Notes: generated by a model not told the origin, from the sequence alone. Counted from the stretch's first letter, positions 15,215-23,176 are shown. The stretch: 23,270 nt of DNA from COE1 sp910588595 (GCA_948957135.1 CARDBT010000067.1:1-23270); one strand, 5' to 3'. Numbers and translations: made by a program.

Positions 15215-15700
15215 CTAATCTCCAGCCGAATGGAGTACCAGTAACATCGCACCGATGATGATCCCAAAATCCCCAAGGTTAAATACGATGGAGCTGAATC
15301 TGTCATTCAGTTTTCCCAACAACCGGCTGCTGTTCTCCCCATTTATGAGATGGAATGAAAAGTAATCTACCACATACTTTCTTCTAAGCCTGTCGTATGT
15401 ATTGCTGTAGGCACCCCCCAGTATCAGGGCTAGTCCGATCTTTAAGATTCCTTTTCCTTTCCTCCCAAGAGTTGCGGCAAAGACTCCTGTCACAAATGCA
15501 CTGAATACCAAGGAGAGCAATGCTATAAAATACTGGTGATTATCACCAATGTTCATCATTGCTCCCCTGTTATGGTATCGTTTGACTATGATCTTTCCAT
15601 CTGCCAATGGTTTTCTGCCAATAAAATCATCCTTTTCGATCTGGTGCTTGATCCAACTGTCCCCTGCCCAGAGTGACAAAAGTATCATAATATACGGCAT
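15215..15700 (-). CDS. lspA: Signal peptidase II-like protein (prolipoprotein signal peptidase), divergent
   Basis: This 161-residue membrane protein carries the LspA landmarks: NRGAMMNIG (44-52), GGAYSNTYDRLRRKYVVDYF (95-114) with catalytic Asp103, and FNLGDFGIIIGA (140-151) with Asp144. LspA cleaves lipoprotein signal peptides before the lipid-modified Cys. Four hydrophobic segments are visible. The sequence differs from housekeeping LspA: FNVAD is FNLGD, and the loop between the two aspartates is longer (41 residues apart) because of a polar insert at about 117-137. The longest frame starts at a GTG at 15709, only one base after the ribosome site AGGAAAGG. The ATG at 15700 or the GTG at 15703 is more likely. 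It lies directly downstream of a lipoprotein gene on the same strand, suggesting a dedicated pair. Confidence 0.8.
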   Translation of the reverse strand: MPYIMILLSLWAGDSWIKHQIEKDDFIGRKPLADGKIIVKRYHNRGAMMNIGDNHQYFIALLSLVFSAFVTGVFAATLGRKGKGILKIGLALILGGAYSNTYDRLRRKYVVDYFSFHLINGENSSRLLGKLNDRFSSIVFNLGDFGIIIGAMLLVLHSAGD

Positions 15701-15701
15701 C

Positions 15702-15754
15702 ACTCTCACACCTTTCCTGTTTCACCGCATTTACAACTCCTACGCTATCACAGG
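15702..15754 (-). promoter_or_regulatory. Inverted repeat that could cover the lspA ribosome binding site
   Basis: On the minus strand the segment CTTTCACACCT, just after the lipoprotein gene, can pair with AGGTGTGAGAG, which overlaps the end of the lspA ribosome site and its first possible start codons (10 of 11 positions). A shorter alternative, TTTCAC with GTGAAA, would free it. It may tune lspA translation; this is speculative. Confidence 0.35.
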
Positions 15755-15775
15755 TGTGAAAGAATGTCAATTACA

Positions 15776-16918
15776 TTATCTCTGTGCTGTATTGTTTGCC
15801 GTATTGTTATCGTTCATGCTGCCGGTATTGTCCGCACTGCTGGTTTCTGTGCTGCTGCTCTCAACACTGCTTGTTTCCGTACCGCTTGTCTCTGTGCCTG
15901 CTGTTCCTGTATTGTTATTTCCTGTTCCTACTGTGCCTGCTGTCCCTGTATTGTTATTTCCTGTATTATCATTTCCTATTACAGTTGTACCAGTATTTCC
16001 ATTCCCTGTTTCAGTGCCGTTTGACTGTCCTGGATTTGTCCCGCTTGTTGTCAGATTGCTCACGTTGAACCTTCCGTGCAGTCCACGGTAGAACTCCTCC
16101 ACGCTGTCATTGATCTTAAAATCATTTGCCCGCAGGACATTGATATACTCCGCAACGACCTTCCCTAAGTTGCTGTTTGGATTCGCCTCTACAAATTGCT
16201 GATAATACTGCAGCACCTTCTCGTCAATAGCATCGTTGGAGCTGCCTTTATAAAAGTGTTCTACACCCTCTGCCCTGTCATATCCTCCGCTGATCGCGTT
16301 TGTCGCAATCTCCTCGTATATTCTTGCCGCCGCCTCAGAAGAAGTCGCATCGGGATACTTTTCCAAGTGCTGCTCAAATAGACGGGCACGCTCAAGCATC
16401 TCCGCCAGTGACATATTGATCATTTTCCGATTCTCTTCATCGGACATTATCATGGACGGCGTGTCCCCTTCCAGACGCATCAGGTCCATAAATGCGATCA
16501 TATCCTCAGGCATGTACTGTCTGCTGTCCTCAAGTCCTGTAAAATCAATATTTCTGATATCATCACCAAAGCTTAAAAGCCCTGTGAAAAACCGCTTCAC
16601 ATCACTTTCTGCCGCTCCCACAATATTTGTATTGATGTAGTTTATGATACTGTTCGGATCTGTATCCTCATCATTGATCATGGCGTCGAACTCACTGTGA
16701 TCTCCATTCGCCGTATCGGAGCCGCCTTCGCTTGCACCCTCACTGCCACTCTCATTTGTCTGGGACTGGTCCGCGCCCGTGATCGGATCCCTGTTTTCAT
16801 TTCTGTTATCCCTTTTCGCACAGGCTGATACAGAAAGTGCACAGATCACACACAATGCCGCGAGTACCGCCTTGCGAACAGTGGAACATTTCCTATTCAA
16901 TATACACATTTTTTTCAT
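15776..16918 (-). CDS. Lipoprotein with Asn/Gly/Thr-rich repetitive C-terminal tail
   Basis: The 380-residue product begins with a type II signal peptide: a basic start (MKKMCILNRK), a hydrophobic core (AVLAALCVICAL) and lipobox VSAC with Cys33. After it comes a polar acidic linker (about 35-80). A helical middle region follows (about 85-290) with TPR-like segments such as AEMLERARLFEQHLEKYP and VLQYYQQFVEANPNSN, but I do not recognise its family. The last 85 residues are low complexity (Asn, Gly, Thr, Ser, Glu) with near-perfect DNA repeats, as in cell-wall-spanning or exposed tails. The start follows GGAGG at seven bases. The LspA-like gene lies directly downstream. It probably sits on the outer face of the membrane; its function is unknown. 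Confidence 0.85.
   Translation of the reverse strand: MKKMCILNRKCSTVRKAVLAALCVICALSVSACAKRDNRNENRDPITGADQSQTNESGSEGASEGGSDTANGDHSEFDAMINDEDTDPNSIINYINTNIVGAAESDVKRFFTGLLSFGDDIRNIDFTGLEDSRQYMPEDMIAFMDLMRLEGDTPSMIMSDEENRKMINMSLAEMLERARLFEQHLEKYPDATSSEAAARIYEEIATNAISGGYDRAEGVEHFYKGSSNDAIDEKVLQYYQQFVEANPNSNLGKVVAEYINVLRANDFKINDSVEEFYRGLHGRFNVSNLTTSGTNPGQSNGTETGNGNTGTTVIGNDNTGNNNTGTAGTVGTGNNNTGTAGTETSGTETSSVESSSTETSSADNTGSMNDNNTANNTAQR
15892..15964 (-). repeat. 39-bp tandem repeat encoding the lipoprotein tail
   Basis: A 34-base stretch at 15892-15925 recurs at 15931-15964 with one difference, a period of 39 bases (13 codons). It encodes GNNNTGTAGT-type units. Copy number may vary between strains. 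Confidence 0.75.
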
Positions 16919-16994
16919 AATTTTCCTCCATGTGATTCCATAGTTACTGCTGCTATCTTATTGTTTGTCACTTTCGGAAAAATATTCGATGTGT

Positions 16995-17012
16995 CAAAAT
17001 TTGGAAATTTTG
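16995..17012 (-). promoter_or_regulatory. Inverted repeat upstream of the lipoprotein gene, candidate operator
   Basis: CAAAATTT-GG-AAATTTTG is a perfect 8-2-8 inverted repeat about 80 bases before the lipoprotein start. On the minus strand it runs into TTGACA, a possible -35 box, though no good -10 follows. A direct repeat TCCTGTACGAG (17044 and 17056, 12 bases apart) lies further upstream. Confidence 0.4.
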
Positions 17013-17136
17013 GTCTTATTTATACTGCGTTTTTATGTATCATTCCTGTACGAGCTCCTGTACGAGTTTGAAAAAAGAAATGTCATTTGGGTTAAAACAT
17101 GATAGACTATAACCGATATAAATACTGTAATTAGCG

Positions 17137-17190
17137 TAAAAATCTCCGAATTTTCGCAGATCATGCAGGTCTGCGAAATCCAGGGATTTT
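17137..17190 (-). terminator. Terminator of the Hsp70/J-domain operon
   Basis: Just after the stop of the J-domain gene, the minus strand can form a stem TTTCGCAGA/TCTGCGAAA with partial outer pairing of AAAATC with GATTTT, followed by T-rich sequence. It fits a rho-independent terminator with a slightly irregular stem. Confidence 0.65.
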
Positions 17191-17194
17191 CTTT

Positions 17195-20100
17195 TTAATA
17201 AACCAGCTCGTCTCGGATCTCCTCATAAGCGCGCGCCTTCACTGGCTTTTCAGCGGCAAACGCCGCAAACTGACCCATGATCGCCGGCAGATCCCCCATG
17301 TCATCAAAGATCAGATCCAGACAATTGCGGATCTTCTCGGCATCAGAATGGATCAGATAGGCTGGCGTGATCCGTCCCATAAAGGTGTCCTTGGGGTATT
17401 TTTTCCCCTTCACGTCCATATATGTCCCCACATCTGCCACATAGTATTCCGCCTGTTTTGTATCGTCGCGCAGGCATACCATCATATAGCGTTTATCCTC
17501 CTGGAGCAGCACGATGTGGAACGGATACCACGCCTGCCCCTCCGTCTCCGGCACCCATGAAAGCCGCAGCAGCCGGAGTTTGTTCTGCATATACTCCACC
17601 AGAGCCAGTTTCACCTCATCCGTGTTTGTACTGTCGATCTTGATCACACTGTTTTTCTGATCCGTTGTCTCGATCCCGATCTGCTGCGGATAGCGCGAGA
17701 GCACGAATTTCGCCAAGATATAATTCTGTACCTGCTCTGCCGGAAATCCGCCGATCTTCTGCTTGGCGGCAAGATACCGCTGATGATTCCTGTTTCCGCT
17801 GTTGCCGATCGCCCAGAGGAGCTGGTCTCCTGCCCGCATCGCGACGGACTGCCCGCGCCCCATCTGACCAAATACCTTGTTCAGGCGGCTGATAATGCTT
17901 TCTGTATTGTGATGGATTCCATAATCCGGCAGTTTCCCCAGCCCGAAAGGTATGTAGTGTACCCTGCCATCTTCCACTGCCCTGTACACCTCCGGCATGG
18001 AGAGCAGGATGTAGCAGGTCTCCCACAGATCATCAAAGTACAAACATGCATACGCACTCCTGTCGCTCAGGAACACCAGGGAGCCCTCGCTCCACATTAA
18101 CTGCAGTCTCCTGAGACTTCCCTGCGCATACCGAAAGATCAGTGCACCCAGCATCTCCTCGTTGACCGCTTCTCTCTCCAACGTCTCCGCCGGGGCATAC
18201 TGCGGCTGCACGCAGATCGTGCCGGGCAGCCGCTGGAGCAGGGACAGGTCAAAACCGACAGGTGAAGCCAACTCCTGCAGCACCCTGCGCGCCATGGAAA
18301 CCGCCGCTTCCTCCTCGCAAACGCCTTCATAATAGTTTCTCGGCAAATCCCGCCTGCCCTGAAAAGTCTGTTCAAAGAAAGTCAGCACGCCCCGCTGACA
18401 GTACCAGCTGCACCCGTATAAATGCTCTCCATTTTCCGCAAACAGCTCCAGCGGAAAGGCCATGCGCGCCTCCTGCTGCGCGATCATCAGTTCTCCCGTA
18501 TTCTGTGCGCGCCCTGACACAGGCAGACAGCATATATAACCGGCTAAAAAACCGGCGATCACAAGCCGGTCCCGCTCTGGCGCGGCAGTCTTCCCCAGCC
18601 GGCGGGACAGCTCACTCCGGACAGCCGCGTACTGGTCAAACGGCGCAGCTGTGACCGGCAGCAGCAGAAACAGGCTGCGGTCATCCTCGTTCAATCTCTC
18701 CAGCAACGTGTCCCAATGCAAAAACGGCTGGTATACTGACCTGGCATCCACCCTGTATTCCATATACCGCAGATGGAACACCACCTCTATCGTATGACCG
18801 CCAAGTACTATCGTCTCCCTTTTTCCCGTCTCCGCAAAGCGCCTGCTCCAGTCTGGCAGATATGGCAAACAGCTGCTCAGATATCCGAGAAGCGACTGCC
18901 CGCTCTCCGGATCTTCTGCCATGTAGAAACCTGTGTTGATCCAGTGCCTGAAAAAGGGACGGCTGCGGAATGTCATGCATTCCTCCGAGACGTCCGCGGA
19001 CTGGTCTTCCTCCAGCTGACGCTCCGTCGTTTTCTGCTGCAGCAGCCACTCCGCCAGGGCGACTGCGCGCCCCGCACAGGGAGCGTTGGTATTCTCGCTG
19101 TAAAAATCCTTGATCTTCTCAAGAAAAGGCACACATCTGTTATCTGTCATCCAGATGTTCAGAAGATACCCTTCCACAAAACGGCGGCTGCGAAGCGCTT
19201 TCTGCACATCCTCCCTCTCAAAAAAGGCATCCGTCATCTCGATATCCCGCTGAGGATCCTTCCCGCACTCATTGAAATAGAGGATGTCATCCTGGTACAG
19301 CTGGCTAAAATTCTCCTCCTCCGCCTCAATCTCCGGAATCCGCTCCAGCACGATCTCGCGCAGCCTGCCGTAGAAAATCTTTGTGCGCCCCATCGTGGCG
19401 GTTTTCAGCGACAGGCGCTCCCACAGGATGCGGTAAAGTTCATCCGGGAGCCTCTGACGTCCAAAGAAATCATTGAGAAGACGCAGTCCTGCCGGATGAC
19501 GCTCTTTGCTCTCGCCCTTCTGTGTACACTTTTCTTTTATATATGCCAAAACATAGCGCTCGACAATACCCCTGACAACAGTGAACATCTCATCGTTCCA
19601 GTTCCCCTCCTCCGCAATGCGCATGAGGTATCGGTACTCGGAAAAGCTGATGAACATGGCATACTCGTTGCCCGCAAACTGCTTGGGAACAGGTCCTTTC
19701 ACGGCAATCTGAAATATAGACTCTATCCCGTCAAACGCCGTATCCTGCATGTGAAACCGCCGTTCACGTCCGCCGGACAGATCGCCGGTTTCCTGGGACG
19801 TCAGCAGATAAGCGATGTGCAGCCACGTCAGAAATTCCCTGCTGGGCGGCGCATCCTGCGCATGCTGCTCCACTTCCGCCAGAAGCAGTGCCGTGAACGC
19901 CGATTCCCTGTACACCTCCAAAAAGGCCGGGGAGGTGAAGTAATCCATCCAGAGTTTCGGGTTCTTCCGCTGGTTTCCGGTATACAAGGTCAAAAACTGT
20001 CTGTGTGCCTCATGTCCTATGTACGGATTGTCCGACAATTCCTGTTCTTCCGCAACGATCTGCCACCCGTTATATTCGGACGTTTGTCCCTGTTCCCGAA

Positions 20101-20455
20101 AGCTGCCGCTGGTATCGTCGCTCTCCTTAAACTGCTCTTCTGACGCGCACTCCTGCTCTCGAACACTGCCGCTGATATCGTCGCTTTTCTTATACTGCCC
20201 TTCTGACGTGCACTCCTGTTCTCGAGCACTTCCGCTGATATCGTCGCCTTTCTTATACTGCTCTTCTGACGCGCGCTCCTGCCCTTGAAAACTATCACAG
20301 TATTCCATTGCAGTCTGATATGCTTTCCGCAGCTGCAGGAACATTTCCGGATCTTCCTCCGGATGATACCGGTGTGTCTGCCGCGCATAGGCTTTTTTTA
20401 TAGCAGCGGCATCACGACTCGGTTTGATCCCCAATATTTCCCAAATATCTCCCAT
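17195..20455 (-). CDS. Large J-domain protein (Hsp70 co-chaperone-like), HPE variant
   Basis: This 1086-residue cytoplasmic protein begins with a short J domain (2-53: IWEILGIKPSRDAAAIKKAY, then RQTHRYHPEEDPEMFLQL), which should bring an Hsp70 to its target. The signature HPD, needed by classical J proteins to trigger Hsp70 ATPase, reads HPE (31-33). Residues 57-127 are three 21-residue tandem repeats plus a partial copy. The remaining 950 residues match no domain I can name. They are helical and rich in aromatic and Leu residues, with no membrane segment or P-loop. The start is the ATG at 20455, eight bases after AAGGAG; the frame open 18 codons further has no ribosome site. It lies 50 bases after an Hsp70 gene on the same strand, as in the HscC-DjlC type pairing. 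Its clients and function are unknown. Confidence 0.85.
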   Translation of the reverse strand: MGDIWEILGIKPSRDAAAIKKAYARQTHRYHPEEDPEMFLQLRKAYQTAMEYCDSFQGQERASEEQYKKGDDISGSAREQECTSEGQYKKSDDISGSVREQECASEEQFKESDDTSGSFREQGQTSEYNGWQIVAEEQELSDNPYIGHEAHRQFLTLYTGNQRKNPKLWMDYFTSPAFLEVYRESAFTALLLAEVEQHAQDAPPSREFLTWLHIAYLLTSQETGDLSGGRERRFHMQDTAFDGIESIFQIAVKGPVPKQFAGNEYAMFISFSEYRYLMRIAEEGNWNDEMFTVVRGIVERYVLAYIKEKCTQKGESKERHPAGLRLLNDFFGRQRLPDELYRILWERLSLKTATMGRTKIFYGRLREIVLERIPEIEAEEENFSQLYQDDILYFNECGKDPQRDIEMTDAFFEREDVQKALRSRRFVEGYLLNIWMTDNRCVPFLEKIKDFYSENTNAPCAGRAVALAEWLLQQKTTERQLEEDQSADVSEECMTFRSRPFFRHWINTGFYMAEDPESGQSLLGYLSSCLPYLPDWSRRFAETGKRETIVLGGHTIEVVFHLRYMEYRVDARSVYQPFLHWDTLLERLNEDDRSLFLLLPVTAAPFDQYAAVRSELSRRLGKTAAPERDRLVIAGFLAGYICCLPVSGRAQNTGELMIAQQEARMAFPLELFAENGEHLYGCSWYCQRGVLTFFEQTFQGRRDLPRNYYEGVCEEEAAVSMARRVLQELASPVGFDLSLLQRLPGTICVQPQYAPAETLEREAVNEEMLGALIFRYAQGSLRRLQLMWSEGSLVFLSDRSAYACLYFDDLWETCYILLSMPEVYRAVEDGRVHYIPFGLGKLPDYGIHHNTESIISRLNKVFGQMGRGQSVAMRAGDQLLWAIGNSGNRNHQRYLAAKQKIGGFPAEQVQNYILAKFVLSRYPQQIGIETTDQKNSVIKIDSTNTDEVKLALVEYMQNKLRLLRLSWVPETEGQAWYPFHIVLLQEDKRYMMVCLRDDTKQAEYYVADVGTYMDVKGKKYPKDTFMGRITPAYLIHSDAEKIRNCLDLIFDDMGDLPAIMGQFAAFAAEKPVKARAYEEIRDELVY
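20075..20287 (-). repeat. 63-bp tandem repeats in the J-domain protein linker
   Basis: Three full units and one partial unit of 63 bases encode 21-residue repeats of the pattern REQECxSExQ(Y/F)K(K/E)xDD(I/T)SGS. Adjacent units are about 80-85% identical at the DNA level, pointing to fairly recent duplication and possible copy-number change by slippage or recombination. Confidence 0.88.
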
Positions 20456-20463
20456 CTTTTTGT

Positions 20464-20469
20464 CTCCTT
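20464..20469 (-). promoter_or_regulatory. Ribosome binding site that fixes the J-domain protein start
   Basis: AAGGAG on the minus strand lies eight bases before the ATG at 20455. It places the start inside, not before, the longest open frame. Confidence 0.8.
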
Positions 20470-20475
20470 GTTCGT

Positions 20476-20490
20476 GAGCGTGTTTGAAAA
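20476..20490. repeat. Fragment matching the end of the 204-bp element
   Basis: GAGCGTGTTTGAAAA is identical to the terminal sequence at 2475-2489 and, with one mismatch, to the inverted copy ending at 2673. It lies in the 50-base gap between the Hsp70 and J-domain genes. No second end is seen here, so it may be a relic or a chance match. Confidence 0.35.
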
Positions 20491-20505
20491 GTGCCTTATT
20501 CTTCT

Positions 20506-22275
20506 TCACGGTTTTTTGTCGTCATCGTCCTCCCAGAAATCCGTGTCCAGCGGATCTGCATACAGATAGATTTCCAGCGCTGCCAGCTGCCTTCGCATCT
20601 CACGGCGGATTTTTTCCATCCGGATCAGGTCTCCGCCCCCGCCATTCTGACCCGAGCTTTGGAGGCAGTTCTGATCAAAATACCAGATCAGATCCGCAAT
20701 CTGTTCCCGGCATTCCCCGGTCGTCTGAGCATATAAACGCTTCGCCGTCTCCAACAGCAGCTGATCCTCCTGACTGCCTACGGCAGCCAGCTGAATCTGC
20801 GAAACCCGTTCGTACGCTTCCTGAAGCGCCCCCTCTCCGGGCTGAAAACGGGGATTGAGTATCATGCGGTCGCGGTAATCCCCGCCGCTGCTCCTGGCAC
20901 TGACATGGAGAATCCCATCAATGTCATATGTAAAAGTGACTGTGGCGTACTGCTGTCCCGCCCTCCCCGGCGGAACCCTGACTTCCAGCTCCCCAAGCTT
21001 TAGGTTGTCCGAGGCATAATATCCCTCTCCCTGATAGATCTCAAAGCGCAGTTTCTGCTGATCGTCGGAGAGCGTATAAAAATTGTCCTGGCGGCTTGCC
21101 GGAAGCATGCTGCTTCGCTGGATCAGAAAAGCCATATGGGGATTTCTGTCCATGACATCATTGTAGGTCGCCACTCCCAGCGAAAACGGGCACACATCTG
21201 TCATCACCAGATCCTGCAGCCCCTGCGCGCGCTCCTTGATCCCCGCGCAGAGTCCCACCCCCAGCGCTACCATCTCATCCGTGCCGGCACACAGGGAAGG
21301 GCGCCGACCGAACAGCTCTTCCAGATAATCGCAAAATACGCCAAGCTGCGCCGAACCGCCAACCAGGACAACATCGCTGATCCTGCCTGCGCGCTCCCTG
21401 TCTTTCATGGCACGGGAAATGACCGCCCTGACTTTTCGAAAGATCGGCTCGCACAGCCGCCGCAGCAATGCCTCATCCAGTGTCAGGCTGTATCTGTCCG
21501 CACCCAGTCTGAGGATCATGGATCTCTCTGCCGTCTCCTTCTCCTGCGACAGGGCAATCTTGGCTGCCTCCGCCTGCCTGTAAAGCGATGACAGCGCAGA
21601 CGGATCCAGCTTTTCCATCACCAGACCATTCTGCTCACAGAAATGAGCCACGACCGCCCTGTCAATATCATTGCCGCCCAGATGGTTATCCCCGGCGATC
21701 GCCGTAATCTCTATGATGTTTTCAAAGCATTCGACAATACTCACATCCAGTGTGCCGCCGCCAAAATCGATGACCAGCAGCTGGCTGTCGTCCTGCATCT
21801 GTGTGCTGCAGCGGTAGTACAGGGCGGCGGCAGAAGGTTCGTTGATGAGGCGCTTTACCGTCAGCCCTGCCAGCTGTGCCGCCAGCTTGGTGGCACAGCG
21901 CTGGTTATCATTAAAATAAGCGGGGACGCTGATCACCGCCTCCTCCACCTTCTCGCCCAGATACTGCTCTGCGTCCTGCAGCAGCTGCCTGAGCACAAGC
22001 GCCGAAAGTTCCTCCGGCTTAAAATTCCTTTTGCCCAGACTGATCTGGCGTTCTGTTCCCATCCAGACCTTAAAGGACGCCGCGGTGCTTTCCGGGTGGG
22101 TGATCAGCCGCTCTTTTGCAGCCGCACCCACCAGCACAGAGCCGTCCTCCATCACGCTCACCACGCTGTTTGTCTTGTATTCTCCCAGTTCATTGGGAAT
22201 CAGCTCTGCCCTGCCGTTCTGATAGACGCAGACAAGGCTGTTCGTTGTTCCCAGATCGATCCCGATGACTGCCAT
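20506..22275 (-). CDS. Hsp70-family chaperone, HscC-like
   Basis: This 589-residue protein has a complete Hsp70 ATPase domain: IGIDLGTTNS (4-13), Lys69 in the position of the catalytic lysine, NEPSAAALYY (145-154), VIDFGGGTLDVSIVE (168-182) and VVLVGGSAQL (302-311). A substrate-binding beta domain follows from DVCPFSLGV (360-368) to DGILHVSA (453-460). The C-terminal helical lid is short and ends in an acidic run WEDDDDKKP. It lacks the longer lid and the charged tail of housekeeping DnaK. The motif TDVCPFSLG and the overall length fit the HscC subgroup. In E. coli HscC works with the J proteins DjlB and DjlC, and here a J-domain gene follows after 50 bases. AAGGGAGG precedes the ATG. The exonuclease gene ends 45 bases upstream, so the three are probably one operon. 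Confidence 0.92.
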   Translation of the reverse strand: MAVIGIDLGTTNSLVCVYQNGRAELIPNELGEYKTNSVVSVMEDGSVLVGAAAKERLITHPESTAASFKVWMGTERQISLGKRNFKPEELSALVLRQLLQDAEQYLGEKVEEAVISVPAYFNDNQRCATKLAAQLAGLTVKRLINEPSAAALYYRCSTQMQDDSQLLVIDFGGGTLDVSIVECFENIIEITAIAGDNHLGGNDIDRAVVAHFCEQNGLVMEKLDPSALSSLYRQAEAAKIALSQEKETAERSMILRLGADRYSLTLDEALLRRLCEPIFRKVRAVISRAMKDRERAGRISDVVLVGGSAQLGVFCDYLEELFGRRPSLCAGTDEMVALGVGLCAGIKERAQGLQDLVMTDVCPFSLGVATYNDVMDRNPHMAFLIQRSSMLPASRQDNFYTLSDDQQKLRFEIYQGEGYYASDNLKLGELEVRVPPGRAGQQYATVTFTYDIDGILHVSARSSGGDYRDRMILNPRFQPGEGALQEAYERVSQIQLAAVGSQEDQLLLETAKRLYAQTTGECREQIADLIWYFDQNCLQSSGQNGGGGDLIRMEKIRREMRRQLAALEIYLYADPLDTDFWEDDDDKKP

Positions 22276-22320
22276 ATGAATCCTCCCTTAGATTTATCCG
22301 AATATCTCCCGCCATGACCT

Positions 22321-22914
22321 CTATTGCCCTGGTCCTGCACCCGATGTCCGCTTTCCCGTTACAACCGCAATATCATATGTGCTGATCCCATGTCCCAGCA
22401 GCTGCATGATCCGCAGTTCATCCTCCGCATCCAACACCGCATTATGTGTCTCACTGTACCGGTTATCTTTGCTGAGCATCTTCAATACCGCCTCGACACC
22501 GTAGCCACACCTGAGCCTGCCGGTCTTGTAACAGTCTGCCGTGTCGGATATCGCTCTATTGTATTGGCGATACGCCGCCAGACGCATGATGTCATACCAC
22601 TGATACCCTGCATATTCCGGCAGATGATTCCTGTCAAAAGACGCATTGTACGCAAAGAGCTTCCGCACATGATTGGCATCGAGCCACTGCCCGATCTCTC
22701 TTAAAGCCTGTTTCCGTTCTGCGATGTGCACACCCTCCCCGTCGAGCCGCAATTCGCCAGAGAACATGCCGCCCACCCTGTATTCCGGCGTGATTATATA
22801 ATATCGCGAATCCATTTTTTTATATGTCTTTGCATCTGCGATCACAACGCCGATCGACATCACTTCGTCGTTCCAGTTTGTCTCTGTATCGACCACTGCA
22901 AATTTTTCTATCAT
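22321..22914 (-). CDS. DEDDh 3'-5' exonuclease domain protein (DnaQ/RNase T fold)
   Basis: This 197-residue protein contains all five residues of the DEDDh site: Asp9 and Glu11 in VVDTETNW, Asp94 in AYNASFDRNHL, and His157 and Asp162 in ETHNAVLDAEDEL. Such enzymes remove nucleotides from the 3' ends of DNA or RNA using two metal ions. There is no polymerase part, so it is a stand-alone exonuclease; the substrate cannot be told. The start is the ATG at 22914, about eight bases after AAGAGG; a frame 11 codons longer starts without a ribosome site. It lies 45 bases before the Hsp70 gene on the same strand and about 30 bases after a broken small gene. Co-transcription with the chaperone genes is likely; a functional link is open. 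Confidence 0.88.
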   Translation of the reverse strand: MIEKFAVVDTETNWNDEVMSIGVVIADAKTYKKMDSRYYIITPEYRVGGMFSGELRLDGEGVHIAERKQALREIGQWLDANHVRKLFAYNASFDRNHLPEYAGYQWYDIMRLAAYRQYNRAISDTADCYKTGRLRCGYGVEAVLKMLSKDNRYSETHNAVLDAEDELRIMQLLGHGISTYDIAVVTGKRTSGAGPGQ

Positions 22915-22943
22915 TTGTGTACCTCTTTCTACTATTATGGCAG

Positions 22944-23128
22944 TCATTGAGGAAAAACGAGCATACAGTCCTCCAAATCGGCGGTTTCCTTTTCTGAAAT
23001 ATATATCTGCGCCGACAGTGACAGATCATTTCCTATAAACTTTTCACTTTGGAGCAACTCGAATAGCTCAGATCCATATCTGCATTTTCAAGTTTTCCCG
23101 GATTTAACAGTACAATGATCGTCTGCAT
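22944..23128 (-). pseudogene. Broken small gene, frameshifted and probably internally deleted
   Basis: An ATG at 23128 with a strong GGAGGAT ribosome site starts MQTIIVLLNPGKLENADMD, which stops after 31 codons at a TAG (23033-23035). A second frame overlaps and continues FIGNDLSLSAQIYISEKE to DCMLVFPQ and a TGA at 22944-22946. Adding one base in the A4 run near 23041 would join the two parts. From memory, small clostridial proteins that begin with a NPxKLxNPDLD-like motif and end with GNDLS..IYIS are longer, about 100 residues, so a central piece may also be missing. That comparison is unverified. Function unknown. Its promoter may now drive the exonuclease-Hsp70-J operon. Confidence 0.55.
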
Positions 23129-23176
23129 AATTTTATCCTCCATATTTTGGTTTGTCAATTTGTTTGCTGCAGTATC

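Noticed and set aside
15549..16091. Plus-strand frame rich in Phe/Pro/Val repeats
   Set aside because: It mirrors the low-complexity tail of the minus-strand lipoprotein; the repetition comes from the tandem repeats in that gene.
18773..20143. 456-codon open frame on the plus strand opposite the J-domain gene
   Set aside because: It is an antisense frame of a gene with a good start, J domain and terminator; its own start lacks a ribosome site and the protein is not recognisable.
20075..20287. CRISPR-like repeats
   Set aside because: The 63-base units are contiguous without spacers and stay in frame inside a protein, so they are coding tandem repeats.
20456..20509. N-terminal extension of the J-domain protein from an ATG at 20509
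   Set aside because: No ribosome site precedes it, and a strong AAGGAG lies inside it, eight bases before the ATG at 20455.
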